Assembly: GCA_937946835.1 (NCBI GenBank) | Contig: CALFAV010000029.1 | Coordinates: forward strand, 62,001 to 126,000 | Length of the DNA stretch: 64,000 nucleotides | Source: an uncultured Verrucomicrobiae bacterium | GTDB taxonomy: Bacteria; Verrucomicrobiota; Verrucomicrobiia; Limisphaerales; J093 | Reading direction: 5' to 3' | Shown here: positions 34,484 through 42,420 of the stretch, in pieces | How positions within the stretch are numbered: the first letter of the stretch is position 1 | How the letters are laid out: every line of letters begins with the position of its first letter | Program-made: the position numbers and the translations under genes | The notes under the pieces: model-generated | Seen by the model: the letters and a program-made list of their open reading frames with translations, nothing else | What the model was told of the DNA's origin: nothing | Database searches by the model: none

Positions 34484-34832
34484 GGCCCCGCAGACTGCGC
34501 CCCCGGCTCCGACTCGGCAACTCCTTCCCCGGCCCGGCCGGCGCAGAGGTCCCTGTGCGCAGCCGGAGCAGGGCGGGTAAGGGAAGGGGCCGTCGCGCTG
34601 ACACTGCCGAGCGGGTTTTTTCCGGCGGGCGACGCCTCGGGCCGCGCCGCCGCGCGGCCCTACCGGGGGGTACCCGGGCCGCCGTGGGATTTCGCGGTGG
34701 GCATCCCGGGTCGGCGCTGCAAGGTTCCGGTCGAATTTTCATTCCGGGCTTGCGCGGGTCGTCCGGCAGGCGTAGGGATGGCTTTGTTATTAAGCCTTGG
34801 CAATTGACACAACTTTCAGTTTAAAAATCCAA
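34484..34832. other. Non-coding gap ending in an AT-rich promoter-like stretch
   Basis: No gene is seen. The first 270 bases are GC-rich like the genome; the last 55 become clearly AT-rich just before the exported isomerase-like gene. Confidence 0.5.
34797..34825 (+). promoter_or_regulatory. Promoter candidate for the Tat-exported isomerase-like gene
   Basis: TTGGCA (34797-34802) and TTTAAA (34820-34825) are separated by 17 bases; a perfect TTGACA (34804-34809) lies between them but lacks a well-spaced partner. The expected transcript would start almost at the ATG at 34833, and no Shine-Dalgarno is present, so a leaderless mRNA is possible. Confidence 0.25.
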
Positions 34833-36410
34833 ATGAATACTCCCTTCCTTTCCGGCTGTGCCGGTTGCCCCTTGAACCGGCGTCGGTTCCTGGTCCGCGG
34901 GGGGGCGGCAGCGGTGGGAGCCCTGAGCGCCCTGAGCGGCCCCGCGGGCTTGCTCGCCGCGGCCCGCGGTCCGAAAACCGCCTCGCCCACGCGCATTCGC
35001 ATCGTGTACGCCCTGCACGCCCCGGTCCAGCCGGGTCCGGACTGGCCGAACAAGGGCTTTGACTTCCGGCCGGTGATGGACCGGGTTCAACGCGAGCTGA
35101 CCCGGCGTTGCCCGGGGTTCGAGTTTGTTACCTCGCAGGCCAGCGGTCCGGAGCAGGCCGGGCAAATCCTCGAGGCCGACCAACAGGCCGGCAATGTGGA
35201 CGGCTACCTGGTGTACCAGATGAACTGCTGGAACCGGGTGGTGCAGACCATTGCCGCCTCGGGCAAGCCGGTGCTGTACGCCGATTTTCAGTACGGCGGC
35301 AGCGGCGGTTTCCTGGTGTACAATGCCGCGTTTCTGCGCGAGCGCACCCCCAACGTGGGCTTTGTCGCCTCCTCGAATCTCCAGCATCTGGCCGAGGCGG
35401 TGCAGTGCTTCACCCTGGTCAAACAGGGCGGGTCGGTCGCCGATTTTGTGGCGGCCACGGCCCGGGTCCGCGCCCGCCAGACCCCGCGCGCCCGGCGCTG
35501 GGGTGTGCGTCCCGACGCATTGAGTTGCCTGCCGCCGGAGGAATGCCTGCGCCAAATGAAGGCCGCGCGCATCCTGGCGGTGCGGGACCAGAACGCGGGC
35601 GAAGAGCCGGCCTTCGCCGGTATCCCGGTGCAGAAGGTGCCTTTTGCCGAGTTGAACGAGGCCTGGAAAAACGCCGATCGGGACGAAGTGCGGGCCGTGG
35701 CCGACCGCTGGCAGCGCACCGCGCGGCGCGTGATCGGAGTGTCGCGCCCGACCCTGGAGGCCTCCGCAGCCATGTACCTCGCGCAAAGGGCGCTGCTGCG
35801 GAAATACGGCGCGCACGCGATCACCATCAACTGTCTGGGCGGCTTTTACGGCGGCCACCTTCACGCCTATCCCTGCCTGGGCTTTACCGAGTTGAACAAC
35901 CAAGGACTGGTGGGCGGCTGCGAGTGCGACGTGCGCTCCGCCGCCACCATGCTCATCGGTACCCTGCTGACCCGCGGCCGGCCGGGCTACATTTCCGACC
36001 CGGTCATTGACACGGCCCGGCGTCGGATCATTTACGCGCACTGCGTGGCCGCCACCAAGGTCTTCGGGCCTCAGGGGCCAACCAACCCGTTTGAAATCCT
36101 GACCCACTCCGAAGACCGGCAGGGCGCCTCGCTGCGCTCCCTGTTGCCGACCGGTTACCTGACCACGACCCTGGAGTTCGACCCGGGCCGGAAGCAAATC
36201 CTCTTCCACCAGGCGCGTGCCGTGGACAATGACCCCGACGACCGGGCCTGTCGCACCAAACTCTGCGCCGAACCGGTGGGCGACCTGGAAAAACTCTTCC
36301 GCGAATGGGACCAGTGGGGCTGGCATCGCGTCACCTTCTACGGCGATCTCAAGCAACCCATCCACGCCCTGGCCGACACCCTGGGCTGGAAGGTGCTGGA
36401 AGAAGCGTGA
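34833..36410 (+). CDS. Tat-exported L-fucose/L-arabinose isomerase-like protein
   Basis: A 525-residue protein. The N-terminus has two Cys (CAGC) and then a twin-arginine signal, LNRRRFLVRGGAAAVGALSAL. The body resembles the FucI/AraA fold: an N-terminal Rossmann-like part (GKPVLYADFQYGGSGGF) and a C-terminal part with ITINCLGGFYGGHLHAYPCLGFTELNNQGLVGGCECDV, DPVIDTARRRIIYAHCVAA and FEILTHSEDRQGASL. These offer Glu/Asp/His residues where the family binds Mn2+. Known isomerases of this fold are cytoplasmic, so export of a folded metalloenzyme by Tat is unusual. A non-isomerase role is possible. The ATG at 34833 is chosen; an in-frame TTG upstream adds no signal feature. Confidence 0.65.
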   Translation: MNTPFLSGCAGCPLNRRRFLVRGGAAAVGALSALSGPAGLLAAARGPKTASPTRIRIVYALHAPVQPGPDWPNKGFDFRPVMDRVQRELTRRCPGFEFVTSQASGPEQAGQILEADQQAGNVDGYLVYQMNCWNRVVQTIAASGKPVLYADFQYGGSGGFLVYNAAFLRERTPNVGFVASSNLQHLAEAVQCFTLVKQGGSVADFVAATARVRARQTPRARRWGVRPDALSCLPPEECLRQMKAARILAVRDQNAGEEPAFAGIPVQKVPFAELNEAWKNADRDEVRAVADRWQRTARRVIGVSRPTLEASAAMYLAQRALLRKYGAHAITINCLGGFYGGHLHAYPCLGFTELNNQGLVGGCECDVRSAATMLIGTLLTRGRPGYISDPVIDTARRRIIYAHCVAATKVFGPQGPTNPFEILTHSEDRQGASLRSLLPTGYLTTTLEFDPGRKQILFHQARAVDNDPDDRACRTKLCAEPVGDLEKLFREWDQWGWHRVTFYGDLKQPIHALADTLGWKVLEEA

Positions 36411-36732
36411 ACTCGCCGACGGACGAAGCCGGGCGGGGGCGCCGTCCTGTCCTGGGGGCCCCACCCCCCGCCGCGCCCGCCCCTCATCCGACCCGGGTGC
36501 CCGGCGGCAACGAAGGGGCAAGTCGTTGTGTCCCCACGTGGAATGTCGGATCAGGGCACCCGGGCCGGCTGGTGACCTTAAGGAAGGATGCCAGCCGCGT
36601 GGGTTTGGTGCGGCCCGGGACGCGGGCAACGTGCGCCACCGGTCGGCTGGTTTCGAGGCGCGGCCCCGCGGCGGGCCTTCGGTTTCAGGTTGAAGAACCC
36701 CCCGCTTTCGCCGTCAATATCCGCACGCACAC
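36411..36732. other. Non-coding gap containing a structured element
   Basis: No gene is seen between the isomerase-like gene and the SirB1-family gene. The central 80 bases carry paired inverted repeats, listed separately. Confidence 0.5.
36486..36564 (+). ncRNA. Candidate structured RNA element with interleaved inverted repeats
   Basis: CCCGGGTGCCC (36492-36502) is exactly complementary to GGGCACCCGGG (36554-36564). ATCCGAC (36486-36492) is exactly complementary to GTCGGAT (36545-36551). The pairs are interleaved rather than nested, so they form either a pseudoknot or two alternative helices. GGGG (36515-36518) and CCCC (36532-36535) could pair inside the loop. It may be a leader for the SirB1-family gene or a terminator region; no known family is recognised. 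Confidence 0.3.
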
Positions 36733-37608
36733 GTGTCTGCTCCGCGCACCAGCACCGCTCCCGGGGGGTTGACCGACGCCCTCAAGACCGCGTTGCTCAC
36801 CCTGCTGGCGGATGAGGACCCGGCCGTGCATCAGGCGGCCCGGGCGCGCATCCTGGCCGAGGGCGCTGCGGCGGCCGGGTGGCTGCGCCCGCACGCGCGC
36901 AGTCGCGAGCCGCTGTTGCGGCGGCGGGTCTCGGAAATCCTCGAACACTTCGATCGCCAGCGGGCGGACACGGACTTCCTGACCTTCTGCCTGCGCCAGG
37001 GCGCGGACTGCGACCTCGAAGAGGGTGTATGGTTGCTGGCCCGCACCCAGTATCCCGACATCAGCCTCGCCGGCTACCGGGCGCTGCTGGACAGTTTCGC
37101 GGCGGACATTCGGGAACGGTTGGGCAACACGGCCCGCACCGTTGGGAGCCTGGCGGTGATCAATGACCACCTTTTCAACGAGCTGGGTTTCCGCGGAAAC
37201 GTCGAGCATTTCTACGACCCCGAGAACAACTACCTGAACCGTGTCCTGGACCGGCGTCTGGGCAACCCCATCAGCTTGTGCATCCTGTACTGGCTGCTGG
37301 CCCGGCGCCTGCACCTGCCCGTGGTGGGGGTGGCCCTGCCGCGGCATTTCGTCTGCCGCTTCCAAACCCCCACCGAGACGGTCTTCATTGACGCTTTCCG
37401 TCGCGGCAAGCTGCTGACCCGGGCCGACTGCGTCCGGTTCTTGCAGCAGATCGGCCACGGTTTCCAGGAGAGTTACCTCGCCCCGGCCACCGCCGGGCGC
37501 ACGCTGCTGCGCCTGTGCTCGAACCTCCACCAGATTTACCACGAGCAGGGGCGCCGCGAGGAGGAGGCGCGTTTCCAACGCTACGTCGTGGCGCTGGCGC
37601 GGCATTGA
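36733..37608 (+). CDS. SirB1/transglutaminase-like family protein
   Basis: A 291-residue protein starting at GTG 36733. The first 80 residues are HEAT-like helices (LLTLLADEDPAVHQAARARIL, EPLLRRRVSEILEHF). The SirB1 core follows, with YDPENNYLNRVLDRRLGNPISLCILYWLLARRLHLPVVGVALPRHFVCRF, FIDAFRRGKLLT and a C-terminal helical repeat LLRLCSNLHQIYHEQGR. The family is widespread and related to transglutaminase-fold proteins; it has been tied to regulation and to peptidase-like folds, but no reaction is established. The Cys in SLCILY lies where the transglutaminase-type nucleophile would be. A probable terminator follows. Confidence 0.85.
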   Translation: MSAPRTSTAPGGLTDALKTALLTLLADEDPAVHQAARARILAEGAAAAGWLRPHARSREPLLRRRVSEILEHFDRQRADTDFLTFCLRQGADCDLEEGVWLLARTQYPDISLAGYRALLDSFAADIRERLGNTARTVGSLAVINDHLFNELGFRGNVEHFYDPENNYLNRVLDRRLGNPISLCILYWLLARRLHLPVVGVALPRHFVCRFQTPTETVFIDAFRRGKLLTRADCVRFLQQIGHGFQESYLAPATAGRTLLRLCSNLHQIYHEQGRREEEARFQRYVVALARH

Positions 37609-37703
37609 AGCGCCTCCACGAACCGGCCCCCGGCCGCCGCGGCGGCGCCGAAAAAGTATCGTTCGGGAGCCCAACCACCCTGGTTGCCCGTTCCCCGGCG
37701 CCG

Positions 37704-37728
37704 GGCGGGACCTCCCGCCGGCTTCTTT
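37704..37728 (+). terminator. Rho-independent terminator candidate after the SirB1-family gene
   Basis: GGCGGG (37704-37709) pairs with CCCGCC (37714-37719) around ACCT, followed by GGCTTCTTT. It lies between convergent genes and ends nine bases before the tsf stop, so it mainly serves the plus-strand gene. Confidence 0.4.
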
Positions 37729-37736
37729 AGCCCGGT

Positions 37737-38588
37737 TCAGGCCCCGGGCAGGCTCTCGCCCACCTGGAAGCGCACAAAACGGCGCACGGTGATCTCGTCA
37801 CCAAGCTGGCGGCTCATCTGGGCCAGATGCTCGCGCACGGTGATCTCGGCGTTGCGCTTCACGTAGCCCTGATCCAGCAGGCACACGGTCTGGTAGAACT
37901 TCTCCAGCTTGCCCTCGATGATTTTGGCCAGGGCCTGCGGCGGCTTGTTCTTGAACGCATCCGACTGGGCCACGACGTCCCGCTCCCGGGCCACCAGCGC
38001 CGGATCCAGTTGTTCGCGGCTCACGGCCAGCGGGCTGGCCGCGGCGATCTGCAGGGTGATGTCCTTGACCAGTTGCTTGAAGTCCTCGCTGGCCGCGGTG
38101 GCCTCCCGGCCGGCCCCTACCTCCACCAACACGCCCACCTTGGCTCCGGTGTGGATGTAGGCGGCGATCAGCCCGTTGCCGTCCAGCTCGAACCGCTCAT
38201 GCCGCGCGATGCGGATGTTTTCCCGGATGCGGCTGACCGCGTCGGTGCGCAGCGCCTCAAGGTCCGCCCCCGGATTTTCAGCCAGCGTGCGCGCCACCTG
38301 GTCGCAAAAGGCCCGGAACAGATCGTTCTTGGCCACAAAGTCGGTTTCACAGTTGACCTCCACCAGCACGCCCACCCGGGAACCGGGCAGGATGTGCTGG
38401 GCAATGACGCCCTCGCGGGCCTCGCGGGTGGATTTTTTGGCGGCGGTGGCCACGCCGCGCTTGCGCAACAGGTCCACGGCGGCCTCGAGGTCGCCGCCGG
38501 TTTCCACCAGCGCTTTTTTGCAGTCCATCATGCCGGCGTTGGTTCGCTCGCGCAGTTTGACCACCAGTTGGGGAGTAATCTCGGGCAT
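37737..38588 (-). CDS. tsf: Elongation factor Ts
   Basis: A 283-residue nucleotide-exchange factor for EF-Tu. The N-terminal UBA-like domain reads PQLVVKLRERTNAGMMDCKKAL. The signature NCETDFVAKNDLF (contact to EF-Tu) is intact at about residues 75-90. The C-terminal part has a coiled region and VREHLAQMSRQLGDEI. The start is the ATG at 38586-38588 (MPEITPQLV). It lies 102 bases after rpsB, the usual order in bacteria, and is probably co-transcribed with it. The region before its start contains TTTGGAACCC, similar to a motif seen upstream of aspS. Confidence 0.97.
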   Translation of the reverse strand: MPEITPQLVVKLRERTNAGMMDCKKALVETGGDLEAAVDLLRKRGVATAAKKSTREAREGVIAQHILPGSRVGVLVEVNCETDFVAKNDLFRAFCDQVARTLAENPGADLEALRTDAVSRIRENIRIARHERFELDGNGLIAAYIHTGAKVGVLVEVGAGREATAASEDFKQLVKDITLQIAAASPLAVSREQLDPALVARERDVVAQSDAFKNKPPQALAKIIEGKLEKFYQTVCLLDQGYVKRNAEITVREHLAQMSRQLGDEITVRRFVRFQVGESLPGA

Positions 38589-38690
38589 AGAGTGTTCAGG
38601 GTTCCAAAAATTCGGGGGTTTCAAAGACAGGGCTCAAGTCCGGGTCGCGGGCGCGCTTGGTGCCGCCCGAGCGGCCGGGCGCTCGCCCGT

Positions 38691-39506
38691 TCAGGCCACC
38701 GGCAGCGGGGGCGTTTCCGTGACCACCAACGGGGCGGGGGCCGGGGCGCTCGCCGGGACGGGCGCGGCTTCCGGCTGGGCCGGCGGCGCTTCCTCCTTCG
38801 ATGGCCGGGCACGGCGGGCCTCGTATTCGGCCCGCGCCTGGCCGATGGTCTGCACCACCACGCTCAGGATCAGGCGCACCGACCGGATGGCGTCATCGTT
38901 GCCCGCGATGGGGTAATCCACCAGATTCGGGTCGCAGTTGGTGTCCACGATGGCCACGATGGGGATTTTGAGGCGGCGGGCCTCGGCCACGGCGTTTTTC
39001 TCGCGTTTGATGTCCACGACGAACAGGGCGGCCGGCAACTTGTCCATCGTGCGGATGCCCTCGAGGTTTTTGAGCAGCCGGGCCATTTCCCGCCGGAGGA
39101 CGGATTGCTCCTGTTTGACGTAATTGTTGATGGAGCCGTCGGCCTCCATTTTTTCGATTTCCTTCAGGCGGGCCAGGGAACGGCGGAGCGTTTTCATGTT
39201 GGTGAGCGTGCCGCCCAGCCAGCGCTGGATCACATAAGGTTGGCCGCAACTCAGGGCCGCTTCCTTGACCGCTTCCTGCGCCTGTTTCTTGGTGCCGACA
39301 AACAGAACCTGCCCGCCGTCGGCCGCCGCCCCCCGGAGAAAGGTGCATGCCGCCTCGAGTTGGGCGAGCGTCTTGCTCAGGTCAATGATGTGGATCCCGT
39401 TGCGCGCGTCGAAGATGAACGGCTTCATGGCCGGATTCCACCGGCGCGTTTGATGGCCGAAATGAACGCCCGCCTCGAGCAACTCTTTGATGCCGATATT
39501 GATCAC
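38691..39506 (-). CDS. rpsB: 30S ribosomal protein S2
   Basis: A 271-residue small-subunit protein. The N-terminal [22 protein letters not shown], the [13 protein letters not shown] loop, [15 protein letters not shown] and the C-terminal [26 protein letters not shown] all match S2. The last 45 residues are an Ala/Pro-rich extension beyond the conserved core. The start codon is GTG (39504-39506), preceded by AAGGGA with suitable spacing, one of the clearer ribosome sites in the window. The leader contains a hairpin and a TTG/CAA microsatellite. S2 often represses its own operon through its leader; this is not demonstrated here. Confidence 0.97.
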   Translation of the reverse strand: MINIGIKELLEAGVHFGHQTRRWNPAMKPFIFDARNGIHIIDLSKTLAQLEAACTFLRGAAADGGQVLFVGTKKQAQEAVKEAALSCGQPYVIQRWLGGTLTNMKTLRRSLARLKEIEKMEADGSINNYVKQEQSVLRREMARLLKNLEGIRTMDKLPAALFVVDIKREKNAVAEARRLKIPIVAIVDTNCDPNLVDYPIAGNDDAIRSVRLILSVVVQTIGQARAEYEARRARPSKEEAPPAQPEAAPVPASAPAPAPLVVTETPPLPVA

Positions 39507-40762
39507 AAGTTCCCTTGGTTGTCAGCGCGCCCGTTGTCGGGCCCGCCATCCCGCGGAACACGGGATTTTTGTTGTTGTTGTTGTGGCCGGTGCCTCCACC
39601 CGGAGGACACACTCTTGAAGGCCGTTGCGCGCCCGCTTTGAGCGAAACGCGAACCGGCAGGCTAGCAAAGCGGGGGCGCCCCGCAACGGCAAATTGGGCT
39701 GCCCGAAGGCCCGGAGCGGGGCCGGGGTGCGGGGCGGTGTCCTCAGGTCCCCGAGACCTCCCGGCCCGACGCATTGACCCCGCGACCGTCCGGGCGCTCG
39801 GGCGGCGACTTGGCGGAATCCGGCGATTGGTCTGGCTGCGGTGGTCGCGATCAAAAAAACCGCACGCGGTCGGTCTCGCGGGAGGCCAAGGGTCCGTGCG
39901 GGTCCGGGCCGCGTGGCGGCAACGCCTGTCCGTCCGGCGCGGGGTGCAGGCCAAAGGCGGTGTGGATGAACGTCGCGTTTTCCGCGGCAGGAACGATGCG
40001 GGTTTCCGGACCGCCACCGGCCACCGGACGCGCCCGCCGGGCCCTCCCGCAGCTTTGGACTTGCTCGGGGCGGGAGGCAGCGCGGGTTTTTCAGAGCGTG
40101 GCAGGCAGGTCTGAGCAGGCCCAATGCTCCCTGCACACCGACCCCATTCCCCGCCGCAGCCACGGCCGGGCGTTGCTTCTCGGTCGAATGCGCCCAGCCA
40201 AGCCGCGGGGTTACGCACAGCGATAGGTACCTTCGTCGTGAATCACCGGATTACTTGCAAGCTCACGTTACCCAGATCAGCAACAGCTCACAGAGGATTG
40301 TTTTCCCCGGTGAACCCTTCCGACCTTGAGGCTTCCGGCCACGGGGGGATGAGGGCTGCAGCGAATTCTAAGTGCCGGCCGCAAAGCAGCCTCACGTCTG
40401 CACCCGTTCGGTACCTCCGGTTCGATCGTCTGACACTGTTCAAGCCCCCTTTTCCCCGACGTGTTGAGCCATTCGAAATTTTCCTACAGGCGCTTCCGAA
40501 CTCCTTGGCGGAGCCCGCGATTTGCCGCGGTTGCCGGGAGTCTGCACAAACCCGGTACAGTTAGACCCTCCGTGCACGTTCCACGCGCCTCGACTTCTCC
40601 GGAGGCAGTGGGGAATTTCCGCCGCACCGACACGACACGATGGCATCGGCATCGTCAGCGCACGGGAGTGGACGAGGAATTTGCTGTGGTCGAGTTTGGA
40701 ACTCGGTTTGTCTCCGCCGGTCATCTGCCGGCAATGGTCGTCGGGGGGGCGCCGAAACTTCC
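39507..40762. other. Long non-coding stretch upstream of rpsB
   Basis: No convincing gene is seen in 1256 bases. The left 700 bases are GC-rich. From about 40200 to 40560 the sequence is noticeably less GC-rich and short frames lack family character. I looked for tRNA, RNase P, SRP and tmRNA signatures and recognised none. It forms one flank of the four-gene cluster at 40763-46682. Confidence 0.55.
39548..39585. promoter_or_regulatory. Hairpin plus (GTT)n microsatellite in the rpsB leader region
   Basis: ATCCCG (39548-39553) pairs with CGGGAT (39561-39566); on the plus strand a T-run and GTT repeats follow. In rpsB orientation it is a (CAA)n tract followed by a hairpin about 40 bases before the GTG. 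It may be part of an S2 leader, or a plus-strand terminator. Confidence 0.3.
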
Positions 40763-42400
40763 TCAGGGCGCCTTTTCCTGGCGGGTGACGATGGGCACGT
40801 AGCCCACCTCCAGACCCTTCGGCGGCGTGACAATCAGGGCCGGATCAAGGGTCACCAACTTTCCGCGGGTCGGTGGCGGCATGTAGTCCCGGTCAATCGG
40901 CCACGCTGCGTGGAGCTTCTCGACGAACGCTTGCAGCTTCGCTTTCTTTCCCGCGCTCCAGTGGTATTGCTGGAAGGAGGGTTGGTCCACGAAGCGATAC
41001 CAGTAGTAGGTCACGACCGAGCCGTCCACGAGCTTGACCTTGAACGGGCCGCTCACCGGCCCGGGCCGGGTCCAGGCCGGGCTGTTGGGGGAGGTGTAGG
41101 GCTGACCTGGCGGGGCCAAACTGAACTCCTGCGCGTGCAGTTGGGTTTCCGCCGGCACCTGCGCCGGGGGCACGGCGATGCGCTCGTCGCCGACGTGCTT
41201 GTAGTATTGCGGGAACAGGCCGGCTGGCGCGAGGTCGTTGGTGACCCATTGCAGGCCCCAGACGTTGCCCTCAAAGATGCGCGTGTCGAAGGCGCGCTCC
41301 ACCCCCACGATCCGCTTACCGGCCTGGTCGTAGCGGGTGGTGCGCGTGTTGAGCTTGGGTTTGAAAGCGCCTTTCTCGTCGAAGCGCCCGGAGCAGGCCG
41401 GGCCGCCGTCGCGCCAGGCCTTGAAGGCGTCGTAAAGCGCGGCCTTTGAGTAATAAGTCACGTCTTGCACCAGATACGCCCGGCCTTCGGCGTCCACGGG
41501 CCACTGAAGCTTCGGCAGCTTCGTGTAGGTGTTGCCTTGAGCATCTTTTGAGTCGAAGCGCGGGACGGTGTTGATCTCCATGGCGCCGCCGCCCATGATG
41601 CCGGGGCGCGCGTCGAGGCCGCGTCCGTAAAGGAAGGGGTAGTTGAACAGCTTGCCGATCTTGCTCCAGGTCTCCGGGATGTAGTAGGCGATGGGGCCTT
41701 TGAAGTTGGCCGCGCTCAGGAAGCAGGTCCAGCTCTGGTCGCCGGTGGGCGGGTCCTCCGTGGTCGGGTCGGTGAACGGCAGTGCCATCCAGGTGTAACC
41801 GAGGAACTCGCCGTTGGGATTGCCCTGGAACGGCAGCGCGTCGGGCGGAATGAGCAGCCGATTGCTGAGCTGCGCGATGCCCAGCCGGTCATCCGGCAGC
41901 GCCTCGTCGCTGTAGAAGAACGACCAGCCCGGCGACCCGATCTCGTAATCGTAGCACTGCGGCGTCCCGTTCATGCTGAACTTGGGCGGGCCGTAACGGA
42001 AGTGGTTGCCCGCCCAGTAGCCCAGACCGCCTTCGATGGTCTGAAAGACGCTGCTCCAGGTTGGTCCCCGCTCCTTCCACCGGCGGGCCAGGGTGCTCTC
42101 CGGACACAGTGGCATGTCCTTGTTGTCGGAATTGTCCGGCTGAATCCACGAGCTGGGCAGGCCGATCTGGAAGTTGGCCAGCGGCTGATCCACCAGCGGC
42201 CAGACCGCCGCGTAAAAGCCCATGCCGGCGGTGTAGCCGCCGTCCGCGGGCAACTGCTCGTGGCCGAACCCGATGTAACCGTGCAGACCCTGCGAATGCG
42301 ACGTGACGAGGCCGGCCTTGTCCGCTGCGGTGACGGTCCCGACGCTGATGACCGTTGCGGCAAACAGGCAGCCGGACCTCCCGGTTGTTTTGCATTTCAT
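40763..42400 (-). CDS. Secreted protein of unknown family, copy B (paralog of the adjacent upstream gene)
   Basis: A 545-residue protein with an N-terminal signal-like segment (SGCLFAATVISVGTVTAAD). I do not recognise the family. Blocks shared with the neighbouring 541-residue protein show homology along the whole length: YAAVWPLVDQPL, EGGLGYWAGNHF, LGIAQLSNRLLIPPD, PTGDQSWTCFLSAANFKGPIAYY, GSVVTYYWYRF, DRDYMPPP and PALIVTPPKGLEVGYVPI. The abundance of Trp, Tyr and Phe and the lack of membrane helices suggest a soluble carbohydrate-handling or binding protein outside the cytoplasm. AGGAGA lies 11 bases before the ATG. It is the last gene of the cluster, 20 bases after copy A. Confidence 0.75.
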   Translation of the reverse strand: MKCKTTGRSGCLFAATVISVGTVTAADKAGLVTSHSQGLHGYIGFGHEQLPADGGYTAGMGFYAAVWPLVDQPLANFQIGLPSSWIQPDNSDNKDMPLCPESTLARRWKERGPTWSSVFQTIEGGLGYWAGNHFRYGPPKFSMNGTPQCYDYEIGSPGWSFFYSDEALPDDRLGIAQLSNRLLIPPDALPFQGNPNGEFLGYTWMALPFTDPTTEDPPTGDQSWTCFLSAANFKGPIAYYIPETWSKIGKLFNYPFLYGRGLDARPGIMGGGAMEINTVPRFDSKDAQGNTYTKLPKLQWPVDAEGRAYLVQDVTYYSKAALYDAFKAWRDGGPACSGRFDEKGAFKPKLNTRTTRYDQAGKRIVGVERAFDTRIFEGNVWGLQWVTNDLAPAGLFPQYYKHVGDERIAVPPAQVPAETQLHAQEFSLAPPGQPYTSPNSPAWTRPGPVSGPFKVKLVDGSVVTYYWYRFVDQPSFQQYHWSAGKKAKLQAFVEKLHAAWPIDRDYMPPPTRGKLVTLDPALIVTPPKGLEVGYVPIVTRQEKAP

Positions 42401-42420
42401 GGTGGTGCTTTCTCCTGACG

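Noticed and set aside
39507-40762. Possible structural RNA (RNase P, SRP RNA, tmRNA) in the long gap
   Set aside because: Signature sequences of these RNAs were not found on either strand; the region stays unassigned.
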